Positions 7,422-14,979 of a stretch of DNA of 16,602 bases are shown in pieces. The stretch is from an uncultured Blautia sp. GTDB taxonomy: Bacteria > Bacillota > Clostridia > Lachnospirales > Lachnospiraceae. The stretch covers positions 1 to 16,602 of the forward strand of contig CAMBYR010000014.1 of NCBI GenBank assembly GCA_945872375.1, given 5' to 3'. Numbering within the stretch: position 1 is the stretch's first letter; each line of letters opens with the position of its first letter. The position numbers and the translations under genes are program-made. The notes below the pieces were generated by a model. The model ran no database searches and had not been told where the DNA came from. It saw only the letters and a list, made by a program, of their open reading frames with translations.

Positions 7422-9095
7422 ATGAGAAGTGACGCAGTAAAAAAAGGGTCTCAGCAGGCACCGCACCGTTCCCTGTTCAATGCCCTTGGAATGACAAAAG
7501 AAGAAATGGAACGTCCTCTGGTAGGAATCGTCAGTTCCTACAATGAGATCGTACCGGGCCATATGAACCTTGATAAAATTGTCAACGCTGTAAAGCAGGG
7601 TGTTGCCATGGCAGGCGGTACCCCGGTGGTATTCCCGGCAATCGCGGTCTGCGACGGTATTGCCATGGGACATATCGGCATGAAATATTCTCTGGTCACC
7701 CGTGACCTGATCGCGGATTCCACAGAGTCCATGGCTCTTGCACATCAGTTTGATGCGCTTGTTATGGTTCCAAACTGTGATAAAAACGTACCGGGACTTC
7801 TGATGGCAGCAGCCAGAATCAATGTTCCTACGATTTTTGTCAGCGGCGGTCCCATGATGGCCGGCCGTATTGATGGCCACAAGACCAGTCTTTCCAGTAT
7901 GTTTGAGGCTGTTGGTTCCTATGCGGCAGGAAAGATCGACGAAGCAAAATTAACAGAATTTGAAAATAAGGTTTGTCCTACCTGCGGTTCCTGTTCCGGT
8001 ATGTATACCGCAAACAGCATGAACTGCCTGACAGAGGCTCTTGGTATGGGCCTTCGCGGCAACGGCACGATTCCGGCTGTTTATTCCGAAAGAATCCGTC
8101 TTGCAAAACATGCAGGTATGCAGGTTATGGAGCTTTACCGTAAAAATATCCGTCCAAGAGATATCATGACAAAAGAAGCCGTGCTGAATGCACTGACTGT
8201 GGATATGGCTCTTGGATGTTCCACAAACAGCATGCTGCATCTTCCGGCTATTGCTCATGAGATCGGCATGGATTTTGATATCAGCTTTGCAAATGAGATC
8301 AGCGAAAAAACTCCGAACCTCTGCCATCTGGCACCGGCAGGTCCTACCTACATGGAAGATCTGAATGCTGCAGGCGGTGTGTACGCAGTGATGAATGAGC
8401 TGAACAAAAAAGGACTTCTCCATACAGAATGCATGACCTGTACAGGCAGAACCGTGGGTGAAAATATCGAAGGCTGTGAAAACCTGGATCCGGAAGTAAT
8501 CCGTCCGATCGATCATCCATACAGCGAAACCGGCGGCCTTGCTGTTCTGAAAGGAAATCTTGCTCCGGACGGCGGCGTGGTAAAACGTTCTGCAGTGGTA
8601 CCGGAGATGATGGTACACGAAGGACCTGCCCGTGTATTTGACTGTGAGGAAGATGCCATTGACGCGATCAAGAGCGGAAAGATCGTTGCCGGAGATGTGG
8701 TTGTTATCCGCTATGAAGGACCGAAGGGCGGCCCGGGTATGAGAGAGATGCTGAACCCGACCTCAGCGATTGCCGGTATGGGACTTGGTTCTTCTGTGGC
8801 GCTGATCACGGACGGTCGTTTCAGCGGAGCCTCCAGAGGTGCTTCCATCGGACATGTTTCGCCGGAAGCAGCAGTGGGCGGTCCCATCGCCCTGATCGAG
8901 GAAGGCGATATGATCAGCATCAATATTCCGGAACTGAAGCTGGAAGTGAAGGTTTCCGATGAAGAGATGCAGGCAAGAAGAGAAAAATGGCAGCCCCGTG
9001 AACCGAAGGTGACCACAGGATATCTGGCAAGATATGCCGCAATGGTTACTTCAGGAAACAGAGGAGCCATTCTGGAAATACCGAAAGCGAAATAA
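7422..9095 (+). CDS. ilvD: Dihydroxyacid dehydratase
   Basis: 557 aa, full length. It dehydrates 2,3-dihydroxyisovalerate and 2,3-dihydroxy-3-methylvalerate to the keto acids of valine and isoleucine. Iron-sulfur ligands C119 (VPNCDKNVPG) and C191 (CPTCGSCSGMYTANSMNC) are visible, as are CDGIAMGH (77-84) and near the C-terminus TDGRFSGASRGASIGHVSPE. The extra cysteine found at about position 50 in [2Fe-2S] plant and cyanobacterial enzymes (TPCN) is replaced by VPGHM, as in the E. coli [4Fe-4S], oxygen-sensitive type; the cluster type is inferred from this. An AAGGAGAGG site precedes the start. Second gene of the operon, with ilvB 12 nt downstream. Sugar-acid dehydratases of the same fold are less likely given the operon context. 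Confidence 0.97.
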   Translation: MRSDAVKKGSQQAPHRSLFNALGMTKEEMERPLVGIVSSYNEIVPGHMNLDKIVNAVKQGVAMAGGTPVVFPAIAVCDGIAMGHIGMKYSLVTRDLIADSTESMALAHQFDALVMVPNCDKNVPGLLMAAARINVPTIFVSGGPMMAGRIDGHKTSLSSMFEAVGSYAAGKIDEAKLTEFENKVCPTCGSCSGMYTANSMNCLTEALGMGLRGNGTIPAVYSERIRLAKHAGMQVMELYRKNIRPRDIMTKEAVLNALTVDMALGCSTNSMLHLPAIAHEIGMDFDISFANEISEKTPNLCHLAPAGPTYMEDLNAAGGVYAVMNELNKKGLLHTECMTCTGRTVGENIEGCENLDPEVIRPIDHPYSETGGLAVLKGNLAPDGGVVKRSAVVPEMMVHEGPARVFDCEEDAIDAIKSGKIVAGDVVVIRYEGPKGGPGMREMLNPTSAIAGMGLGSSVALITDGRFSGASRGASIGHVSPEAAVGGPIALIEEGDMISINIPELKLEVKVSDEEMQARREKWQPREPKVTTGYLARYAAMVTSGNRGAILEIPKAK

Positions 9096-9107
9096 GGAGG
9101 GAAAAAC

Positions 9108-10784
9108 ATGCAGCTTACAGGTGCAGAAATCATTGTGGAGTGCCTCAAGGAACAGGGAGTGGATACTGTGTTCGGATATCCGGGCGGAGCGATCCTGAAT
9201 GTCTATGATGCACTTTATGAATACAAGGATGAGATCACACATGTGCTGACATCCCATGAGCAGGGCGCTTCCCACGCAGCAGACGGCTATGCCCGGGCAA
9301 CCGGAAAGGTTGGTGTCTGCATGGCTACATCAGGCCCCGGAGCCACTAATCTCGTAACAGGAATTGCAACCGCATATATGGATTCCGTGCCGATGGTGGC
9401 GATTACCGCGAACGTTGGAAAGCCGCTTCTGGGACGTGATTCATTCCAGGAGGTTGACATTGCGGGAATCGTAATGCCGATCACCAAGCACAGTTTTATT
9501 GTAAAAGATATTGAAAAGCTTGCGGATACCATGCGCAGGGCATTTTATATCGCAAAGAGCGGCCGTCCGGGTCCCGTTCTTGTGGATGTGACAAAGGATG
9601 TTACGGGGGCGAAGATCGAATATGAGCCGCGTCGTCCGGCAACTGTTCATCCGGAAGTAAGCGAGATCCGTAAGGAAGATATTGAAACGGCTGTGAAGAT
9701 GATCTCAGAAGCAGAAAAACCGTTTATTTTCGTAGGAGGCGGCGGTGTGATCTCCGGCGCGTCCAAAGAGATTGCAGAGCTTGCGCACAGAATTCAGGCG
9801 CCCGTCTGTGACAGTCTGATGGGCAAGGGCGCATTTTCCGGAGAAGATGAGCTTTATACAGGTATGCTTGGCATGCATGGAACAAAGACATCCAACCTTG
9901 GTGTGAGCCAGGCAGATCTCCTGATCGTTCTGGGAGCACGATTCAGTGACCGTGTGACAGGAAATGCAAAAACCTTTGCCAGAAATGCCAAAATCCTTCA
10001 GATCGATATCGATGCCGCAGAAATCAATAAAAACGTAGCGGTTGACGCTTCTATTGAAGGCGACATGAAAGTGATCCTGAAACGTCTGCTGGAGGAGATT
10101 CCTGTAAAGGAGCATCCGGAGTGGCTGGCTCATATTCAGGAGATGAAGGAAAAATATCCACTGAGATACGATCAGTCTCAGCTTACAGGACCTTATATTA
10201 TTGAAAAACTTTATGAGCTTACCAAAGGGGATGCCATTATTTCCACGGATGTGGGACAGCATCAGATGTGGGCTGCTCAGTATTACAAATACAAAGAGCC
10301 GCGCACACTTCTGACATCCGGAGGTCTTGGCACCATGGGCTATGGCCTTGGGGCTGCTATCGGTGCAAAGATGGGAAGACCGGATAAAACGGTTGTCAAT
10401 ATTGCCGGTGACGGATGCTTCCGTATGAACATGAATGAGATCGCAACAGCAGTCCGCTGCGGCAGACCGCTTGTCCAGATTATTCTGAACAATCATGTAC
10501 TTGGAATGGTTCGTCAGTGGCAGACCTTGTTCTATGATCACAGATATTCACATACAATTCTGAATGATGCAGTGGATTTTGTAAAGGTTTCAGAAGGTAT
10601 GGGTGCGAAAGCCATTCGTGTGACCAAAATGGAAGAGGTGGAACCGGCACTTAAAGAAGCTCTGAGCGCAGACGGTCCGGTGGTTCTGGACTGTTGGATC
10701 GATCAGGATTTAAGTGTATTTCCAATGGTACCGGCAGGTGCCAATATTGATGATGTATTTGACGAGGAGGATATGAAAAAATGA
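9108..10784 (+). CDS. ilvB: Acetolactate synthase, large (catalytic) subunit
   Basis: 558 aa. It condenses two pyruvates to acetolactate, or pyruvate with 2-ketobutyrate, using ThDP, FAD and Mg2+. The N-terminal ThDP domain has VFGYPGGAILNVYDAL (21-36) and the activating glutamate E51 in SHEQGASHAADGYARATG. The central FAD domain begins near residue 190. The C-terminal ThDP motif runs from G434-D435-G436 to N461-N462. The GMVRQWQ segment keeps the tryptophan that lines the herbicide channel in this family. An AAGGAGGG site lies upstream. The stop overlaps the serC start (ATGA), so translation is coupled. No regulatory small subunit (ilvN/ilvH) is next to it, which is unusual for an anabolic enzyme; it may lie elsewhere. 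Catabolic AlsS is less likely because of the operon. Confidence 0.95.
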   Translation: MQLTGAEIIVECLKEQGVDTVFGYPGGAILNVYDALYEYKDEITHVLTSHEQGASHAADGYARATGKVGVCMATSGPGATNLVTGIATAYMDSVPMVAITANVGKPLLGRDSFQEVDIAGIVMPITKHSFIVKDIEKLADTMRRAFYIAKSGRPGPVLVDVTKDVTGAKIEYEPRRPATVHPEVSEIRKEDIETAVKMISEAEKPFIFVGGGGVISGASKEIAELAHRIQAPVCDSLMGKGAFSGEDELYTGMLGMHGTKTSNLGVSQADLLIVLGARFSDRVTGNAKTFARNAKILQIDIDAAEINKNVAVDASIEGDMKVILKRLLEEIPVKEHPEWLAHIQEMKEKYPLRYDQSQLTGPYIIEKLYELTKGDAIISTDVGQHQMWAAQYYKYKEPRTLLTSGGLGTMGYGLGAAIGAKMGRPDKTVVNIAGDGCFRMNMNEIATAVRCGRPLVQIILNNHVLGMVRQWQTLFYDHRYSHTILNDAVDFVKVSEGMGAKAIRVTKMEEVEPALKEALSADGPVVLDCWIDQDLSVFPMVPAGANIDDVFDEEDMKK

Positions 10785-11863
10785 GCAGAGTGTATAATTT
10801 TTCCGCAGGACCGGCAGTTCTTCCGGAAGAAGTGTTAAGGGAAGTGGCAGATGAAATGCTGGACTATAAAGGAACAGGAATGTCCGTTATGGAAATGAGC
10901 CACAGAAGCGCGGCTTTTCAGCAGATCATTGACGAAGCAGAGCAGGATCTTCGTGATCTGATGAATATTCCTGACAATTATAAGGTATTATTCCTTCAGG
11001 GCGGAGCATCTCAGCAGTTTGCCATGATCCCCATGAATCTGATGAAGAATAAAGTGGCCGATTACATTGTGACCGGACAGTGGGCAAAGAAGGCATATCA
11101 GGAAGCACAGAAATACGGCAAAGCCAATAAGATCGCTTCCTCCGAGGATGCAACCTTCTCCTATATTCCGGACTGCAGTGATCTTCCGATCAGCCCGGAT
11201 GCGGATTATGTTTATATCTGCGAGAACAATACAATTTATGGAACAAAATTTAAAGAACTTCCCAATACCAAGGGAAAGACTCTGGTAGCAGACGTGTCTT
11301 CCTGCTTCCTTTCTGAACCGGTGGATGTATCCAAATACGGGATTATCTACGGCGGCGTTCAGAAAAACATCGGACCTGCAGGTATGGTGATCGTGATCAT
11401 CCGTGAGGATCTGATCACGGAGGATGTGCTGGATGGAACTCCGACCATGCTTACATATAAGACTCATGCAGATGCCGGCTCTCTTTACAATACGCCGAAT
11501 GCTTACTGCATCTATGTATGCGGAAAAGTGTTCAAATGGCTGAAAAAGATGGGCGGCCTGGAAGAAATGAAGAAGAGAAACGAGGAAAAGGCAAAGCTCC
11601 TTTATGATTTCCTTGATCAGAGCAAGCTGTTTAAAGGAACAGTTGTTCAGAAGGACCGTTCTCTGATGAATGTTCCGTTTGTAACGGGAGACAAGGATCT
11701 GGATGCAAAATTCGTGAAAGAAGCCGCTGCTGCAGGACTTGTAAATCTGAAAGGACACAGAAGTGTGGGCGGCATGCGTGCCAGCATTTACAATGCAATG
11801 CCAAAGGCAGGGGTAGAAGCGCTTGTGGCATTTATGAAAAAATTTGAGGAGGAGAATGCGTAA
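10781..11863 (+). CDS. serC: Phosphoserine aminotransferase
   Basis: 360 aa, typical length. A class V PLP enzyme that transfers the amino group of glutamate to 3-phosphohydroxypyruvate (second step of serine synthesis). It may also serve the equivalent step of pyridoxal phosphate synthesis in species with that route. Signatures are NFSAGPAVLPEEVL at the N-terminus, SHRSAAF (40-46), QGGASQQFAMIPMN (73-86), W101 stacking on PLP, D171 binding the pyridine nitrogen, and the Schiff-base lysine K195 in GGVQKNIGPAG. The start overlaps the ilvB stop by 4 nt, with GAGGAGG inside the end of ilvB. Its own stop overlaps the serA start by 1 nt (TAATG). The tight coupling ties serine synthesis to the branched-chain genes. 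Confidence 0.97.
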   Translation: MSRVYNFSAGPAVLPEEVLREVADEMLDYKGTGMSVMEMSHRSAAFQQIIDEAEQDLRDLMNIPDNYKVLFLQGGASQQFAMIPMNLMKNKVADYIVTGQWAKKAYQEAQKYGKANKIASSEDATFSYIPDCSDLPISPDADYVYICENNTIYGTKFKELPNTKGKTLVADVSSCFLSEPVDVSKYGIIYGGVQKNIGPAGMVIVIIREDLITEDVLDGTPTMLTYKTHADAGSLYNTPNAYCIYVCGKVFKWLKKMGGLEEMKKRNEEKAKLLYDFLDQSKLFKGTVVQKDRSLMNVPFVTGDKDLDAKFVKEAAAAGLVNLKGHRSVGGMRASIYNAMPKAGVEALVAFMKKFEEENA

Positions 11864-13026
11864 TGTTTCAGTATCATTGCCTGAATCCCATTGCTGAAAA
11901 AGGATTAAAGCTGTTCAGTACCGAGTATAAGCAGACAGACAGCCTGGAAGGGGCCGATGCCGTACTGGTGAGAAGTGCCAAGATGCATGAGCTGGAGCTT
12001 CCGGACAGTGTAAAGGCCATTGCCCGTGCCGGTGCCGGTGTGAACAATATTCCGGTAAAGGAATATGCAGAAAAGGGTGTTGTTGTATTTAATACGCCGG
12101 GTGCCAATGCAAATGGTGTAAAGGAACTGGTTCTTGCAGGAATGCTCCTGGCATCCCGTGATATCGTAGGCGGTATCGAATGGGTGGCAAATCAGACCAA
12201 TAAAGAAGACATTGACAAACGTGCAGAGAAACAGAAAAAGCAGTTTGCAGGCTGTGAGATCAGCGGCAAAAAGCTGGGTATCATCGGACTTGGAGCAATC
12301 GGAGCCATGGTTGCCAATTCCGCATCTCATCTTGGAATGGATGTTTACGGCTATGACCCGTATATTTCCATCGATGCTGCCTGGAATCTTTCCCGTACCA
12401 TTCATCACAGCAAATCCCTGGATGAAATTTTCACCCTGTGCGATTATATCACCATCCATGTGCCGCTTCTTGACAGTACCAGAAAGATGATCAACAGAGA
12501 AGCCTTTGAGAAGATGAAAGACGGCGTGGTTCTTCTGAACTTTGCCCGTGATCTTCTGGTGGATGAGGAGGCTCTGATCGATGCTCTGGAAAGCGGTAAG
12601 GTGAAGAAGTACGTGACAGACTTTGCGAATCCGCTGGTTGCAGGCCGTGAGGGAATTCTGGTTACTCCGCATCTTGGTGCTTCTACAGAGGAATCGGAGG
12701 AGAACTGTGCGGAGATGGCCGTGAAGGAGATTCGTGATTTCCTGGAAAACGGTAATATTAAGAACTCCGTGAATTTCCCCAACTGTGATATGGGAACCTG
12801 TGTGGCTGTAGGACGTATTTCTATTACTCATAAAAATATTCCGAATATGATCAGCCAGTTTACAAAGATTCTTGGTGATGAGGGCGTCAATATTGCAGAT
12901 ATGACCAATAAGAGTAAGGGTGAGTTTGCCTATACGCTGATCGATCTGGAATCTGCTGCTTCGAAAACGGCGCTGGATGCTCTTCAGGCTGTAGACGGAG
13001 TTGCGAAAGTTCGTGTGATTAAATAG
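11863..13026 (+). CDS. serA: D-3-phosphoglycerate dehydrogenase, short ACT-domain form
   Basis: 387 aa. It oxidises 3-phosphoglycerate to 3-phosphohydroxypyruvate with NAD+ (first serine step). Visible features are RAGAGVNNIPVKEYAEKG (55-72), the Rossmann loop G142-x-G144-x2-G147 with acidic D165 (NAD preference), catalytic R229 in NFARD, and H270 in TPHLGAST. A C-terminal ACT domain (about 315-387) could sense an amino acid, serine in the classical case. It lacks the long intervening domain of 520-aa SerA proteins. The usual DVF-x-x-EP segment carrying the catalytic glutamate is replaced by VTDFANP (251-257), so the acid partner of H270 is unclear. Coupled to serC by a 1-nt overlap and followed after 10 nt by a small basic-protein gene. 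Pairing with serC makes the assignment strong despite the variant site. Confidence 0.92.
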   Translation: MFQYHCLNPIAEKGLKLFSTEYKQTDSLEGADAVLVRSAKMHELELPDSVKAIARAGAGVNNIPVKEYAEKGVVVFNTPGANANGVKELVLAGMLLASRDIVGGIEWVANQTNKEDIDKRAEKQKKQFAGCEISGKKLGIIGLGAIGAMVANSASHLGMDVYGYDPYISIDAAWNLSRTIHHSKSLDEIFTLCDYITIHVPLLDSTRKMINREAFEKMKDGVVLLNFARDLLVDEEALIDALESGKVKKYVTDFANPLVAGREGILVTPHLGASTEESEENCAEMAVKEIRDFLENGNIKNSVNFPNCDMGTCVAVGRISITHKNIPNMISQFTKILGDEGVNIADMTNKSKGEFAYTLIDLESAASKTALDALQAVDGVAKVRVIK

Positions 13027-13036
13027 AGGACTTTTT

Positions 13037-13249
13037 ATGAAGGCGAAGAAGCTGACTGCTGCCGGGAAGGCGGCCGGTCTTGTGGTGAAACTGGACCGGG
13101 ATGGCAATTTGTGTAAGAACATCCGAAAGTGGAAGAAGCGTGCCAGACGTGTGGGGCTTGTTCCAAAGCTTTATAAAAAACGAAAAGCGTTTCTGAATGC
13201 GGTTTACAGTGCGATGTACCTGGCATTAAATTTGAAACGCAAAAAGTGA
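13037..13249 (+). CDS. Small, very basic protein of unknown function at the operon end
   Basis: 70 aa, not recognised. It has 23 Lys/Arg, two Asp and no Glu, so the net charge is about +21. The N-terminal half is KAKKLTAAGKAAGLVVKLDRDG, then a dense basic stretch (IRKWKKRARR, 29-38; KLYKKRK, 44-50), a moderately hydrophobic segment (about 51-66), and KRKK at the end. An AGAGGA site straddling the serA stop lies 6 nt before the ATG, and the gap to serA is 10 nt, so it is probably translated with serA. A strong terminator follows 15 nt after the stop, making it the last gene of the operon. The composition suggests binding to nucleic acid, the ribosome or acidic membrane lipids, but this is inference only. 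It could also be a non-functional reading frame. Confidence 0.7.
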   Translation: MKAKKLTAAGKAAGLVVKLDRDGNLCKNIRKWKKRARRVGLVPKLYKKRKAFLNAVYSAMYLALNLKRKK

Positions 13250-13263
13250 TGGTTTGCATGATG

Positions 13264-13309
13264 GCCGGAAATGGACTTGTGAAAATGCAAGTTCGTTTCC
13301 GGCTTTTTT
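13264..13309 (+). terminator. Terminator of the leuB operon
   Basis: GCCGGAAA (13264-13271) pairs with TTTCCGGC (13296-13303). An inner 5-bp ACTTG/CAAGT stem and an 8-nt loop lie inside. Six T residues follow (13304-13309). It starts 15 nt after the stop of the small basic protein. Confidence 0.92.
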
Positions 13310-13347
13310 GCCCGTTGCGTATTTATAGACGAAAAAACAAAAAAGAT

Positions 13348-13387
13348 ACCGCCCAACGATCTGAACGAAGTTGAGCGGTGTTTTTTT
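13348..13387. terminator. Bidirectional terminator between convergent genes
   Basis: ACCGC-C-CAAC (13348-13357) pairs with GTTG-A-GCGGT (13370-13379) with one mismatch. Seven T residues follow on the plus side, and an A-rich tract (13332-13344) precedes it, giving a U-run for minus-strand transcripts. It therefore backs up the operon terminator and ends the symporter transcript. The T-run touches the symporter stop codon. Confidence 0.8.
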
Positions 13388-14787
13388 CAGAGCTTTCTTT
13401 TCTGTTCGTAATCCTGCAGGGATTTCAGCGCTTTTTTGGAGAGAGGGAAAATAACCGCAAGATTGAACAGTGTCATCAGGCCGATGCCTACATCTCCCAG
13501 ATCCCATACGAAGGTATATGCGGCAAGTCCTCCGATAAAAAGCATGATCAGGGCCAGAATCTTATAAGCAGTCTGTGCCCACCAGACATCGCCGAAAAGA
13601 TAGGCGATATTGGATCTTGCATAAAAGAGAATACCGATAAAGGTGGAAAAGCTGAACAGCCATAAGGTTGCAGCAATAAAAACCACACCAAAGAATCCGA
13701 AATGATAATTCATGGCCGTCTGCAGAAGATCCATACCCACCAGGCCTGATGTTATAGTTTCCGGGACAAGAAGCATGATCATAGCTGTACAGCTGCAGAT
13801 GACAATGGTATCAATAAATACGCCGAACGCCTGAAGAAGACCAATCTTCACCGGATGATCGGTCATAGCTGTTGCTGCAGCACAGGGAGCAGATCCGGAA
13901 CCGGCTTCATTGGAAAAAAGTCCGCGCTTGACACCATTCATCAGTACGGCGCCAAATCCTCCGGCGGCCGCCTGACGGAAGCCGAATGCTTCCGAAAAAA
14001 TACGTCCGAAAATAGAAGGAAGCAATCCGATATTTTTCAGTATGATAAATACGGTAAAGCAGAAATACAGTCCTGCCATCAGCGGAACCAGAATATCCAG
14101 AACCTTTACGGTAGCATTTTTCCGAAGGACGATGACTGCCGAAATCAAAACCAGAACGATGGTGGTATATAATGGCGGGATCTGAAACGCATTTTCAAAG
14201 GCGGAAGAAACAGAATTGCCGATGACCTGGCTGATACCGCACCAGCAGATCAGACCGGAAATGGCAAAGCCTGCCGCCAGAAGACTGATACGTTTGCTGC
14301 GCCCTGTCTTTTCCATCACATATTGGTGAATATAATAGGCCGGGCCTCCGCGATATCCTCCATAGAGAGGATCTTTTTGTTTAAAAAGCTGTGCCAGTGT
14401 TCCCTCAATAAAAGCGGTGGCAGAGCCGATGATGGCTGTGATCCACATCCAGAAAACAGCGCCCTCTCCTCCGATGGAGATGGCAGCGACCACTCCTACC
14501 AGATTGCCCATACCTACACGTGTTGCGGTAGATACGATCAGAGACTGAAGTCCGGATAAGGCTCCCTTTTTGTCTGTCTGCTGCTTTTCCAGCGTGACCC
14601 GGATCATTTCCGGGAAAAGACGGACGGGCAGAAAGCGGGTTCGCAGGGTGAAATAGATACCGGTAGGAATCAGCAGAATCACCAGAAGCGATAATCCGAC
14701 GGTTCCTCCTCCGGGAAGGGGAAGGACCAGCAGATCTCCCCATAAGAAGCGGTAAATGGCTTCAATGATTGCGATGCAATGTTTCAT
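13387..14787 (-). CDS. AGCS-family sodium:alanine/glycine symporter
   Basis: 466 aa, normal for the alanine-or-glycine:cation symporter family. An integral membrane protein that imports small neutral amino acids, chiefly alanine or glycine, with Na+. About ten or eleven hydrophobic segments are visible, starting near residue 28. Family signatures are ATRVGMGNLVGVVAAISIGG (88-107), EGAVFWMWITAIIGSATAF (108-126), YGGYRGGPAYYI (142-153) and GLFSNEAGSGSAPCAAATAM (289-308). An AGGAGGA site lies just upstream and a TATAAT promoter about 30 nt before the start. It is transcribed towards the amino-acid operon and ends in the shared bidirectional terminator. The exact substrate (alanine, glycine, perhaps serine) cannot be read from the sequence. 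Confidence 0.95.
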   Translation of the reverse strand: MKHCIAIIEAIYRFLWGDLLVLPLPGGGTVGLSLLVILLIPTGIYFTLRTRFLPVRLFPEMIRVTLEKQQTDKKGALSGLQSLIVSTATRVGMGNLVGVVAAISIGGEGAVFWMWITAIIGSATAFIEGTLAQLFKQKDPLYGGYRGGPAYYIHQYVMEKTGRSKRISLLAAGFAISGLICWCGISQVIGNSVSSAFENAFQIPPLYTTIVLVLISAVIVLRKNATVKVLDILVPLMAGLYFCFTVFIILKNIGLLPSIFGRIFSEAFGFRQAAAGGFGAVLMNGVKRGLFSNEAGSGSAPCAAATAMTDHPVKIGLLQAFGVFIDTIVICSCTAMIMLLVPETITSGLVGMDLLQTAMNYHFGFFGVVFIAATLWLFSFSTFIGILFYARSNIAYLFGDVWWAQTAYKILALIMLFIGGLAAYTFVWDLGDVGIGLMTLFNLAVIFPLSKKALKSLQDYEQKRKL

Positions 14788-14816
14788 AAGTTCCTCCTGG
14801 ACAATATATTGATATC

Positions 14817-14845
14817 ATTATACCATTTTTCGTACAGCCTGTCTC
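14817..14845 (-). promoter_or_regulatory. Promoter of the symporter gene
   Basis: On the minus strand, GAGACA (14845-14840) and a perfect TATAAT (14822-14817) are separated by 17 nt. The predicted start is near 14810, leaving a leader of about 23 nt before the ATG at 14787. Confidence 0.6.
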
Positions 14846-14925
14846 ATTTATTTTAAATTTAGAAAGTTTATAAAAAAATTATAATTCAAACACATGCCAC
14901 CCAATAATCAATCACACTTCAAAAA

Positions 14926-14931
14926 TATAAT
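14926..14931 (+). promoter_or_regulatory. Possible -10 box of the adaptor-like gene
   Basis: TATAAT lies 49 nt before the ATG at 14980, but no good -35 box is found at 16-18 nt (AATAAT at 14903-14908). An activator-dependent promoter would fit, since a regulator remnant lies downstream, but this is inference. The rest of the 192-bp divergent gap is very AT-rich and shows no further clear element. Confidence 0.35.
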
Positions 14932-14979
14932 AGAATCTGTTCAGTACCTTCAAAGAAACAAAATAACAGGAGGAATGGC

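Noticed and set aside
11905..13122. 405-aa open frame antisense to serA
   Set aside because: It mirrors serA codon structure, has no ribosome binding site or recognisable motif, and crosses the serA-small protein junction. serA on the plus strand has full family motifs.
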